Part shown: piece by piece, positions 1 to 5,532 of the stretch | Layout of the letters: every line of letters begins with the position of its first letter | How positions within the stretch are numbered: position 1 is the stretch's first letter | Source: Microbacteriaceae bacterium | GTDB taxonomy: Bacteria; Actinomycetota; Actinomycetes; Actinomycetales; Microbacteriaceae | Direction: 5' to 3' | DNA length: 5,532 nt | NCBI GenBank assembly: GCA_011620705.1 | Contig: WOYR01000159.1 | Coordinates: 1-5,532 of the forward strand | Notes under the pieces: model-generated | Told to the model about the DNA's origin: nothing | Database searches by the model: none | Seen by the model: only the letters and a program-made list of their open reading frames with translations | Program-made: the position numbers and the translations under genes

Positions 1-78
1 CCCACCGGCTGGCCGTGGGCCGACCTGCTCGTCACAGCGCTCAACTCGCTGCGCAACCTGCAACCCGCCACCGGCTGA
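1..78 (+). CDS. C-terminal end of a probable IS1380-family transposase (5' partial)
   Basis: Only the last 25 codons are in the window, in frame 1, ending at TGA 76-78. The peptide contains the run GWPWADLLVTALNSLRNL. In my memory of the family, many actinobacterial IS1380-type DDE transposases end with a Leu-Pro-x-x-Trp-Pro-Trp-Ala stretch followed by a short Leu-rich helix, and this tail fits that pattern. The DDE catalytic residues would lie to the left and cannot be checked. No terminal inverted repeat could be identified downstream because the left end of the element is missing for comparison. A different gene with a similar tail is possible. The call rests on 25 residues and is therefore tentative. 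Confidence 0.45.
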   Translation, partial: PTGWPWADLLVTALNSLRNLQPATG

Positions 79-352
79 CACCAGCCGCCGCGGACCGGCG
101 CACCGCACCACCGACCTCGCGCTGACAACCCACCGACGCACGACCTCCACCTCAACGCACAGCCACCACCACGACACCGCAACACCAACACCGACCGCAA
201 CGCCGACCGCAACGCCGACACCCACCCCGACCCCCACATCCACGCCGACCGAAACGCCGACCCCCACCCCGACCGGGCCGCCCAGCGACACACCGGCATC
301 GCCGTCCCCGAGTCCGAGCCCGACGAAGAAGACCTCGTTCGCTCTCAAGACC
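79..352 (+). other. Junction region: possible IS right end, then in-frame Thr/Pro linker of the downstream gene
   Basis: This 274-base stretch holds no independent gene that I can support. Frame 2, the frame of the membrane protein that follows, is open without a stop from the left window edge through this region, but contains no ATG, GTG or TTG before 353. From about base 107 the translation becomes Thr-rich. From about 176 it is an almost pure Thr-Pro linker, followed near 293-322 by a Pro-Ser run and then Thr-Lys-Lys. Such linkers are normal between exported domains, so this is most likely real coding sequence of a gene that has lost its 5' end. If bases 1-78 are a transposase, the element's right end should fall somewhere between 79 and about 150. 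Confidence 0.5.
176..283 (+). repeat. Thr-Pro-encoding short repeats with 12-bp units
   Basis: The unit CCGACCGCAACG occurs twice in exact tandem at 191-202 and 203-214. It recurs with one change (CCGACCGAAACG) at 245-256. Related CCGACCCCCAC units lie at 227 and 257. In frame 2 these encode alternating Thr and Pro with a few Ala, Ser and Glu. The plus strand is strongly skewed: in bases 121-300 I count 5 T and 31 G in 180 bases. The array is imperfect, so it is a degenerate coding repeat, not a satellite. Slippage here could change linker length in multiples of four residues. Confidence 0.75.
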
Positions 353-1795
353 TTGGCCACCTGGGCCTTCACCGTGCTGGGGATCGACCTCGGCAACGTG
401 CACCCGGGCGACCACTTCACGGTGACCGGCACGGAGCTGCCTCCCGGGGCGACCGTGTCAGGAGAGCTGCATTCCGCCGCCGTCCCTGTCGGCAGCGCGA
501 CGGTGGCGAACGACGGCTCATTCGCCCTGCCCATCACCGTTCCGCTGGACTTCGAGCCCGGCCCCCATGAACTCGTTCTCACCCTGACCGAACCCGGCGG
601 CGCCAGCGTTGCGGCGCAGCAGCCCCTGACCGTGGTGTCGGCGACTGCAGACTCGATCTCGGAACCGTCACCCGCACCGGATGCGCAGGGCTCGCAGGGC
701 TCGCACACCAGCACGGACCCGCTGGGCAGCGACTCAGCAGGCGGCGGAAGCAACATCCTGACGCACGGTCTCGACTCGATCGCCGACGTGCTCGCGCACC
801 CGGCGAAGGTCCCTGCGGCGATCGAGATCGGCCTGGTGCTGCTCATCTTCGCCGTGCTGCCCGGCCATCTGCTCAATGCGACCCTCGCCGAGCAGTACGA
901 GCGCTTCCGTCGGCGTGTGCCACGCGGGCGCCGCCATGTGCCCGCCTGGTGGAAGCAGCTGCACGCAGCCATCCAGCGCGCACCGTTCCTCGCAGGTCTG
1001 GCACTGACGACGGCCACTGCGCTGCTGTTCGGTTTCGCCGACCCCCGGTTCGGGTTCTCGCTCGCCTCCCTTCGCCTGTTCCTGGGGCTGGCGATCGCCC
1101 TGGCCGTGGTCAGCTACCTCACCAACGCGATCGTCGGCCGCGTCATGCGCGGCCGCTGGAAGGTGGATGTCGAAGTCAGCCTGCGCCCGCTCGGCCTCAT
1201 CCTGACCGTGGTCGGCGTCGTGGTCTCGCGGGTGCTCGACTTCTCACCCGGCTTCCTGATCGGACTCGTGCTCGGCCTCGTGATCAATGAGAAGCAGCTC
1301 GCCAAGCACGCATGGCGCGCGGTGCTGCTGCGCACCAGCATCCTGCTCGGACTCGCTCTGCTCGCCTGGCTCGGATTCAGCCTCTTCGACTCCCAGCAGG
1401 AGGGCGGCAGCTTCGGGTCCGAGCTCGCGGTCGAGACCCTGGTGGCGATCACCACCGAAGCCGTGGTCGGCCTGCTCGTGGAACTGCTCCCCCTGCGGCT
1501 GCTCCAGGGTGAGAAGCTCTACCAGAAGTCCAAGGCACTCTGGGGCGCGCTCTACCTCGTCACCGTGTTCATCTTCGTGGTCGCGGTCGTGCCGTGGGAG
1601 GGGAACTGGGCGGAGCTCGGCAACTCGCTCTGGACCTGGATCGGCATCGTCGTCGGCTTCGGCATCCTGGCGACCGGCACATACATCTACTTCCGCCTGC
1701 GCACCCACGACGAGGTGGAGCATCACCTCGACGAGGACGAGGACGAGGTCGACGAACACCTGATCCCGATCGGCAGCGACGACGAGCGGCAGTAA
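353..1795 (+). CDS. Multipass membrane protein with extracytoplasmic Ig-like domain (FGLLP-motif type), 5' end probably missing
   Basis: The frame ends at TAA 1793-1795. TTG 353 is only the first in-frame start-type codon. It has no ribosome-binding site at proper spacing, and the coding signal continues upstream as a Thr/Pro linker, so the real start is probably lost. Numbering from TTG as 1, residues about 5-95 look like a bacterial Ig-like beta sandwich (GDHFTVTG, PPGATV, DGSFALPITVP). Residues 96-150 form a second Ser/Gly/Pro linker. About nine membrane segments then follow, near 157-176, 212-229, 240-262, 280-296, 299-313, 325-346, 358-384, 398-416 and 425-449. Basic loops after segments 1, 3 and 5 suggest the Ig domain is outside and the C-terminus inside. 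VELLPLRLLQG (376-386), followed by a Trp-containing helix, resembles the FGLLP motif region of actinobacterial membrane proteins of unknown function. The tail (about 452-480) is rich in Asp, Glu and His. The function is unknown; a surface or envelope role is inferred. If the upstream element interrupted it, this is a pseudogene remnant. Confidence 0.75.
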   Translation: MATWAFTVLGIDLGNVHPGDHFTVTGTELPPGATVSGELHSAAVPVGSATVANDGSFALPITVPLDFEPGPHELVLTLTEPGGASVAAQQPLTVVSATADSISEPSPAPDAQGSQGSHTSTDPLGSDSAGGGSNILTHGLDSIADVLAHPAKVPAAIEIGLVLLIFAVLPGHLLNATLAEQYERFRRRVPRGRRHVPAWWKQLHAAIQRAPFLAGLALTTATALLFGFADPRFGFSLASLRLFLGLAIALAVVSYLTNAIVGRVMRGRWKVDVEVSLRPLGLILTVVGVVVSRVLDFSPGFLIGLVLGLVINEKQLAKHAWRAVLLRTSILLGLALLAWLGFSLFDSQQEGGSFGSELAVETLVAITTEAVVGLLVELLPLRLLQGEKLYQKSKALWGALYLVTVFIFVVAVVPWEGNWAELGNSLWTWIGIVVGFGILATGTYIYFRLRTHDEVEHHLDEDEDEVDEHLIPIGSDDERQ

Positions 1796-1823
1796 CCCGG
1801 CGCAACATAGCTGCCTGGATCGC

Positions 1824-1829
1824 TAACCT
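1824..1829 (+). promoter_or_regulatory. Candidate -10 hexamer for a leaderless metY transcript
   Basis: TAACCT fits the actinobacterial -10 pattern TAnnnT. It ends 7 bases before the GTG at 1837, so transcription would begin at or next to the start codon. No Shine-Dalgarno sequence lies in the usual 5-12 base window before that GTG, which agrees with leaderless initiation, common in this phylum. No convincing -35 hexamer is present at 16-18 bp spacing, which weakens the call. Confidence 0.4.
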
Positions 1830-1843
1830 GGCAATTGTGCCAG
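1828..1843. promoter_or_regulatory. Operator-like palindrome over the metY start codon
   Basis: CTGGCA-ATTG-TGCCAG is a perfect inverted repeat with 6-base arms and a 4-base centre. It overlaps the last two bases of the candidate -10 hexamer, the inferred transcription start and the GTG start codon. A repressor bound here would block initiation. Methionine genes in Actinobacteria are often controlled by TetR-type or other repressors; the corynebacterial McbR site known to me is different, so no regulator is named. A chance palindrome in GC-rich DNA is possible. Confidence 0.4.
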
Positions 1844-3174
1844 AACGCAGCGCCGACCCCGACTCCACAGATCGTCCGTGGGGCTTCAAGACCCGGGCCA
1901 TCCACGCCGGCAACATCCCGGATGCCGTCACCGGCGCCCGCGCGCTCCCGATCTACCAGACCAGCGCCTTCGTCTTCGACGACACCGCGGACGCCGCCGC
2001 CCGATTCGCGCTGCAGAAGTACGGCAACATCTACAGCCGCCTGGCGAACCCGACGGTCGCCAGCTTCGAGGAACGGGTCGCCTCGCTGGAGGGCGGGATC
2101 GGGGCGGTGGCCACCGCATCCGGTCTCAGCGCCGAGTTCATCACCTTCGCCTCGCTGGCCGGCGCCGGCGACCACGTCGTCGCGAGCGCCAGCCTGTACG
2201 GCGGCACGGTGACCCAATTGGACGTGACCCTTCGGCGCTTCGGGGTCGAGACCACCTTCGTCCAGTCCTCGGACGCAGCAGAGTACGACAAGGCGATCAC
2301 CGACAAGACCAAGCTGATCTTCGTCGAGACGATCGCCAACCCCTCCGGCGAGATCGCCGACCTCGAAGGCCTCGCCGCCGTCGCCCACGTCCACCACATC
2401 CCGTTGATCGTCGACTCCACCGTTGCAACGCCGTATCTCAACCGGCCCATCGAGTTCGGCGCCGACGTCGTGATCCACTCGGCGACCAAGTTCCTCGGCG
2501 GTCACGGCACGACCCTCGGCGGCGTCGTCGTCGAGTCCGGCCGCTTCCACTGGGCCAACGAGCACTTCCCCCTCTTCGACGAGCCGGCCGCGCACTACGG
2601 CGGCCTCAACTGGCACGGCAACTTCGGCGAGTACGCCTTCCTCACCCGGCTGCGCGCCGAGCAGCTTCGCGACATCGGACCGACCCTCGCCCCGCACTCC
2701 GCCTGGCTGCTCGCGCAGGGCGTCGAGACGCTGCCGTTCCGGATGCAGGCGCACGTGGAGAACGCCCAGGCGGTGGCCGAGTGGCTCGAGGCCGACAAGC
2801 GCGTGGAGTTCGTCAACTACGCCGGACTGGATTCGCACCCGCACCACGAGCGCGCCGCGAAGTACCTGCCGAAGGGCCCGGGATCGGTGTTCGGCTTCGG
2901 CGTGAAGGGCACCCCGGCCGCGTCCAGCCGTTCCGTCGGCCGGAAGTTCATCGAGAGCGTGAACCTGGCCAGCCACCTGGCGAATATCGGGGATGCGAAG
3001 ACGCTGGTCATCCATCCCGCGTCCACGACGCACGCCCAGCTCAGCGAGGAGCAACTGCTGGCCGCGGGCGTACTGCCCGGGCTCGTGCGCATCAGCGTCG
3101 GGATCGAGGACCTCGACGACATCCTGTTCGACCTCGACCAGGCGCTGAGCCGCGCGGTGGAGCTGGGAGCGTAG
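1837..3174 (+). CDS. metY: O-acetylhomoserine sulfhydrylase (O-acetylhomoserine aminocarboxypropyltransferase)
   Basis: The product is a 445-residue fold-type I PLP enzyme of the Cys/Met metabolism family. It makes homocysteine from O-acetylhomoserine and sulfide in the cytoplasm, the direct sulfhydrylation route to methionine. The PLP lysine is K218 in HSATKFLGGHG, and the cofactor aspartate is D193 in IVDSTVATPYLNRP. Y66 and R68 lie in NIYSRLANPT, the PLP-phosphate contact from the partner subunit. Y121 in ASLYGGT should stack on the ring, and R418 in LVRISVGIEDLDD should bind the substrate carboxylate. The length, the insert around HWANEHFPLF after the lysine loop, and HPASTTHAQLSEEQLLAAGV near the end separate it from shorter cystathionine gamma-synthases. 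GTG 1837 was chosen because the residues just after it lead into the conserved N-terminus (WGFKTRAIHAG). The longer upstream frame overlaps the preceding gene and is not family-like. metX is not visible in the window. Confidence 0.93.
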   Translation: MPERSADPDSTDRPWGFKTRAIHAGNIPDAVTGARALPIYQTSAFVFDDTADAAARFALQKYGNIYSRLANPTVASFEERVASLEGGIGAVATASGLSAEFITFASLAGAGDHVVASASLYGGTVTQLDVTLRRFGVETTFVQSSDAAEYDKAITDKTKLIFVETIANPSGEIADLEGLAAVAHVHHIPLIVDSTVATPYLNRPIEFGADVVIHSATKFLGGHGTTLGGVVVESGRFHWANEHFPLFDEPAAHYGGLNWHGNFGEYAFLTRLRAEQLRDIGPTLAPHSAWLLAQGVETLPFRMQAHVENAQAVAEWLEADKRVEFVNYAGLDSHPHHERAAKYLPKGPGSVFGFGVKGTPAASSRSVGRKFIESVNLASHLANIGDAKTLVIHPASTTHAQLSEEQLLAAGVLPGLVRISVGIEDLDDILFDLDQALSRAVELGA

Positions 3175-3192
3175 GCCATTTCTGGCCTACGC
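3169..3192 (+). terminator. Hairpin at the metY stop codon (candidate U-less terminator or attenuator)
   Basis: GCGTAGGCCA and TGGCCTACGC form a perfect 10-bp stem (3169-3178 with 3183-3192) around a TTTC loop. The metY stop TAG (3172-3174) lies inside the left arm. No T tract follows, so if it terminates it would be one of the tail-less hairpins common in GC-rich bacteria. It may instead protect the metY 3' end or reduce read-through into the next gene. Confidence 0.55.
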
Positions 3193-3205
3193 CGCGACCC
3201 CAGCG

Positions 3206-3228
3206 CCGAGCGCCGTCCCGGCGCTCGG
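3206..3228 (+). terminator. Second perfect hairpin in the metY / CoA-binding gene gap
   Basis: CCGAGCGCCG (3206-3215) pairs exactly with CGGCGCTCGG (3219-3228) around a 3-base TCC loop. It starts 13 bases after the first hairpin and ends about 10 bases before the Shine-Dalgarno of the next gene. There is no T tract. With the first hairpin it forms a tandem structure covering most of the intergenic gap, which suggests termination or attenuation between the two genes. Confidence 0.5.
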
Positions 3229-3238
3229 GTCACATGTG

Positions 3239-3245
3239 AAGGAGA
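3239..3245 (+). promoter_or_regulatory. Ribosome-binding site deciding the start of the CoA-binding protein
   Basis: AAGGAGA lies 8 bases before ATG 3254, ideal spacing. This favours ATG 3254 over the in-frame GTG at 3236, which would itself overlap the Shine-Dalgarno sequence. Confidence 0.8.
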
Positions 3246-3253
3246 ATGACCAG

Positions 3254-3832
3254 ATGGCTACCGCAACCGCCGAACTCGAGACCGTCACGCTGACGAACGG
3301 CCTCACCTGCGAGATGCCCGCGGACTCCCCACTGGCCAAGCTGCTCAAGTCGCAGCGGACCTGGGTCGGGCCCAGCGCCAAGGAGCGCCTGAAGATCCTG
3401 CAGAAGGCGAAGACCGTCGCGATCGTGGGCGCATCGCCGAACTCGACGCGCTCCAGCTACTTCGTGGCGACCTACCTTCAGCAGTCCAGCGACTACGAGC
3501 TGTTCTTCGTGAACCCGATGGTCGACGAGATCCTCGGGCAGAAGACCTATCCCGACCTCGCGTCGCTGCCGGTCGTGCCCGACATCGTCGACGTGTTCCG
3601 CAAGGGCAGCGACATCCCGGCCGTCATCGACGAGGCGCTCGCGATCGGCGCGAAGACCGTCTGGGTGCAACTGGGCATCTGGAACCAGGATGCCGCGATC
3701 TACGGCGAGTCGAAGGGCCTGACGGTCGTGATGGACCGCTGCATCAAGATCGAGCACGCGCGCTTCCACGGAGGACTGCACCTGCTCGGCTTCGACACCG
3801 GCGTGATCAGTTCGCGCAAGGGCGCGCGCTGA
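3254..3832 (+). CDS. CoA-binding domain protein, YccU/YneT-like
   Basis: This is a 192-residue cytoplasmic protein made mainly of one Rossmann-type CoA-binding domain. After about 50 less conserved residues comes the nucleotide-binding loop TVAIVGASPNSTRSSY (about 55-70). FFVNPMVDEILGQKTYPDLASLP (near 85-105), VDVFRKGSDIPAVIDEA, and WVQLGIWNQDAA follow. The signature MDRCIKIEHAR, with C163, matches the family's typical MDRCxKIExxR end. Members bind CoA, but their biochemical role is not settled. The gene follows metY on the same strand after a 79-base gap with two hairpins. A link to acetyl-CoA-dependent homoserine activation or to sulfur chemistry is inferred only from this neighbourhood. 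The start is set by the strong AAGGAG at 3239. Confidence 0.9.
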   Translation: MATATAELETVTLTNGLTCEMPADSPLAKLLKSQRTWVGPSAKERLKILQKAKTVAIVGASPNSTRSSYFVATYLQQSSDYELFFVNPMVDEILGQKTYPDLASLPVVPDIVDVFRKGSDIPAVIDEALAIGAKTVWVQLGIWNQDAAIYGESKGLTVVMDRCIKIEHARFHGGLHLLGFDTGVISSRKGAR

Positions 3833-3842
3833 ATCCTCCGCT

Positions 3843-3943
3843 GGACCGCCCCCAGCACCCGTCGGCTCGTGCGAAAGCGGCGCTTCTGCGCGGCGTGAGC
3901 GACGATTTCGCACGAACCGACGGGGGGGTCGGGGTGGCGGTCC
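3843..3943. repeat. Large nested imperfect palindrome between convergent genes (bidirectional terminator or REP/MITE-like element)
   Basis: CCCGTCGGCTCGTGCGAAA (3858-3876) matches the reverse complement of 3906-3924 at 18 of 19 positions; the exception is C3866 against A3916. Pairing continues inward around centre 3891. Arms 3858-3889 and 3893-3924 give 26 Watson-Crick pairs, 2 G-T wobbles and 4 mismatches out of 32. Outside, GGACCGCC (3843-3850) is an exact reverse complement of 3936-3943, after unequal spacers of 7 and 11 bases. The element lies wholly between the stops of two convergent genes. There is no T tract on either strand. Both termination of the two transcripts and a repetitive intergenic palindrome would fit; one copy cannot tell them apart. 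Confidence 0.7.
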
Positions 3944-3971
3944 GCATCGCGAGCACCCGCGGAGCCTGAGC

Positions 3972-5532
3972 TCAGCGCCCGAGCGCCCCCACCAGCTCGG
4001 CCGCGGTGGTGATCGGCAGGGCGCACACGAAGTGCTCGCAGAGGTAGGCCGTCTCGACGCCGGCCGCGGTGGTCCTCGCCTCGAACAGCTCGAATCCGGA
4101 TGCCGCGAACGCCGCGCTCTGCGCCGGGCTGACGACGGCCGTCAGCTCGGGCCCGCTCGCGCGCGCCACCCGTGCGACGGCTCCCGGCGGATCCTCTGCG
4201 ACGACCACCAGCTGCCGCACCGCCCGGTTCAGCCGCTCGGCCACGGCGAGGGCCGCGCCGAAGGCGCTCGGCTGCTCGAGCGCGTGCGCGAGGGCGGGAG
4301 CGATCGCATCCTCGGCGAGCCGGCGGTGGGCTGCGTCGCCGGTCATCCCCCACAGCAGCAGGGCGGCATCGGCGAGCAGCGCGGCACCGGATGGGGTGGC
4401 CCCGTCATCCAGATCGGCGGAGACCGCGAGACCGTGCCCCACCAGCACGGGGTCGGAGCCGCCGGGGGACGCGACGCCCCCGTCCGCCGCGCGGGTGCTC
4501 TCGATGAGTCCGCGCGCGGTCGCCGCGTATGACACCTCCCCCGTCGCCAGCGAGAGGCGCAGCAGCCCGCCGGCGAGCCCGCCGACATCCTCGAGGGTCG
4601 CGACGGCGTCCGAGAGCCGCCCCTCGAAGGATGCGCGAGCCAGGCGGCCATGCGCGAGATGCAGCGCCAGCACGGCATCGGCCGCTTCGCGCGCGCCCGC
4701 GATCCACTCGGGATGCCCGAACCGCGACCCGGCGGCGGCGAGCGCGCCGATCGCCATCCCGTTGAGCCCGGTCAGCACCTTGGCGTCCAGCCCCGGACGC
4801 GGCTGGCCGGCTCGCGCCACCCGGTCGAGCGCGTAGTAGCCGCCCTCGCTGCGGACGCCGTCGATCGGGCTCTCGCTGTCCTGCGCCGAGGCGAAGGCGC
4901 CGCTGCCCGGACCGGACGGCAGCCGCAGCACGTCCAGCAGGAACCCGGCGATCCCGGCAGCCGTGGCCTCGCCGAGCCCGTCATCCGGCCCCGCGCCCAC
5001 CGTTCCGAGGGCCGTGCAGCGCTGCAGCAGCTGGGCGTTGTCGCTCAGCATCCGCTCGTAATGCGGTTCGCTCCAGTCGCGCTGCACCGCGTAGCGGAAG
5101 AAGCCGCCGTCGACCGGATCGCGCAGCGGCGAGGCCGCCATGGTCGCGAGGGTGCGCGCCGCGAGGTCCCCGGCCGCGGCATCGCCCGCCCCGCCGTCCG
5201 TGCGCGCGCGCTCGCTCAGGAACGCGAGCACCGGCGCGTCCGGGAACTTGGAGCCGCGGCCCATGCCGCCGAATTCCGGGTCCTCGAGGGACTCGATCCG
5301 GCGCGCGGCCGCCGCCAACTGGGGTTCAGCAGGGAACCCGGATGCCGCATCCCTGCGCCGGACCTCCTCGGCACTGCGCGCCAGCGCCTCCATCACGGCG
5401 GCCGCAGCGGCCTCGGCCTCTCCGCGCCGCTGATCCCATGCATCGAGGACCGCGTCGAGCACCATCCGGAACGACGGCGCCCCGCCCGCCGCCAGCGGCG
5501 GGAAGTACGTCCCGGCGAAGAAGGCGGCCCCC
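3972..5532 (-). CDS. YyaL/DUF255-type thioredoxin-domain protein (N-terminal part beyond the right edge)
   Basis: The frame runs from the right window edge (first full codon at 5531) to TGA at 3974-3972, giving 519 visible residues. ATG 5465 is internal, because conserved sequence precedes it: GAAFFAGTYFPP followed by PSF matches the end of the DUF255 thioredoxin-like domain. Full members are usually about 600-700 residues, so about 100-150 residues, including the WCHVM-type cysteine motif, should lie outside. Numbering from the first visible residue, GGMGRGSKFP is near 88-97, GGFFRYAVQRDW near 142-153, HYERMLSDNAQL near 157-168, ASAQDSES near 214-221 and AKVLTGLNGMA near 250-260. These are family landmarks of the (alpha/alpha)6-barrel part. 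TAYLCEHFVCALPI near the end is the usual C-terminal motif. The usual Trp of the WNG motif is Leu here. The family (bacterial YyaL, animal SPATA20) has no firmly known reaction. It converges on the CoA-binding gene. Confidence 0.9.
   Translation of the reverse strand, partial: GAAFFAGTYFPPLAAGGAPSFRMVLDAVLDAWDQRRGEAEAAAAAVMEALARSAEEVRRRDAASGFPAEPQLAAAARRIESLEDPEFGGMGRGSKFPDAPVLAFLSERARTDGGAGDAAAGDLAARTLATMAASPLRDPVDGGFFRYAVQRDWSEPHYERMLSDNAQLLQRCTALGTVGAGPDDGLGEATAAGIAGFLLDVLRLPSGPGSGAFASAQDSESPIDGVRSEGGYYALDRVARAGQPRPGLDAKVLTGLNGMAIGALAAAGSRFGHPEWIAGAREAADAVLALHLAHGRLARASFEGRLSDAVATLEDVGGLAGGLLRLSLATGEVSYAATARGLIESTRAADGGVASPGGSDPVLVGHGLAVSADLDDGATPSGAALLADAALLLWGMTGDAAHRRLAEDAIAPALAHALEQPSAFGAALAVAERLNRAVRQLVVVAEDPPGAVARVARASGPELTAVVSPAQSAAFAASGFELFEARTTAAGVETAYLCEHFVCALPITTAAELVGALGR

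Noticed and set aside
176..283. Possible CRISPR-like array
   Set aside because: Units are 12 bp, contiguous and degenerate, without spacers, and encode a Thr/Pro linker in frame.
152..415. 87-codon minus-strand frame rich in Gly, Arg and Cys
   Set aside because: It is the reverse shadow of the Thr/Pro repeat; the Gly/Arg/Cys bias follows from the repeat itself.
1594..1836. Upstream extension of the metY frame to an ATG at 1594
   Set aside because: It lies inside the membrane protein gene and gives an Arg-rich non-family N-terminus. The MetY N-terminus fits a start at 1837.
1796..1836. SAM riboswitch or other leader RNA before metY
   Set aside because: The gap is only 41 bases and shows no such fold; the only symmetry is the short palindrome across the start codon.
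1723..3054. 443-codon open frame on the minus strand opposite metY
   Set aside because: It is antisense to a clearly conserved PLP enzyme and has low-complexity Arg/Gly/Val/Glu composition typical of GC-rich shadow frames.
1878..3239. 453-codon plus-strand frame overlapping metY
   Set aside because: Translation is an Arg/Pro-rich shadow with no family resemblance, and metY motifs are all in the other frame.
3236..3253. GTG 3236 as start of the CoA-binding protein
   Set aside because: It overlaps the strong Shine-Dalgarno sequence that properly serves ATG 3254, and has none of its own.
3700..4353. 217-codon minus-strand frame spanning the convergent junction
   Set aside because: It overlaps the CoA-binding gene antisense and the YyaL-like gene in another frame. 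Composition is Arg/Gly-rich, without recognisable motifs.
4069..4836. 255-codon plus-strand frame opposite the YyaL-like gene
   Set aside because: Ala/Ser/Arg-rich antisense shadow. The minus strand carries conserved YyaL landmarks throughout.

Overview
The window is GC-rich DNA with long spurious open frames on both strands. Its products match families common in high-GC Gram-positive bacteria (Actinomycetota). The best guess is a member of the Microbacteriaceae such as Microbacterium. This rests on protein style (actinobacterial Ig-like/FGLLP-type membrane protein, MetY, YccU-like and YyaL-like proteins) and base composition, not on a marker gene.

Layout. Bases 1-78 are the 3' end of a plus-strand gene whose product tail resembles IS1380-family transposases. 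Directly after it the plus strand becomes very C/A-rich (only 5 T in bases 121-300). In the frame of the next gene this stretch encodes a Thr/Pro-rich linker. The frame runs on into a surface/membrane protein (stop at 1795) with an outside Ig-like domain, about nine membrane segments and an acidic cytoplasmic tail. No good start codon with a ribosome-binding site is visible, and the frame stays open to the left edge. The gene therefore looks 5'-truncated, plausibly by insertion of the element whose end is at 1-78.

Next is metY (1837-3174), an O-acetylhomoserine sulfhydrylase of methionine biosynthesis. Its GTG start has a -10-like hexamer at leaderless spacing and a perfect 6+6 palindrome lying across it. 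Two tandem 10-bp perfect hairpins fill most of the gap to a small YccU-type CoA-binding protein (3254-3832), which has a clear Shine-Dalgarno sequence. The two genes may be linked in function: the MetY substrate is an acetyl-CoA-derived ester.

The convergent junction (3833-3971) is almost filled by a large nested imperfect palindrome, which could be a bidirectional terminator or a REP/MITE-like repeat. From the right edge, on the minus strand, comes the 3' three-quarters or so of a YyaL/DUF255-type thioredoxin-domain protein. Its thioredoxin-fold part lies mostly outside the window.

No tRNA, rRNA, CRISPR array or recognised riboswitch was seen. The points most worth a second look are the 3843-3943 palindrome, the apparent IS/gene junction at the left end, and the operator-like palindrome on the metY start.
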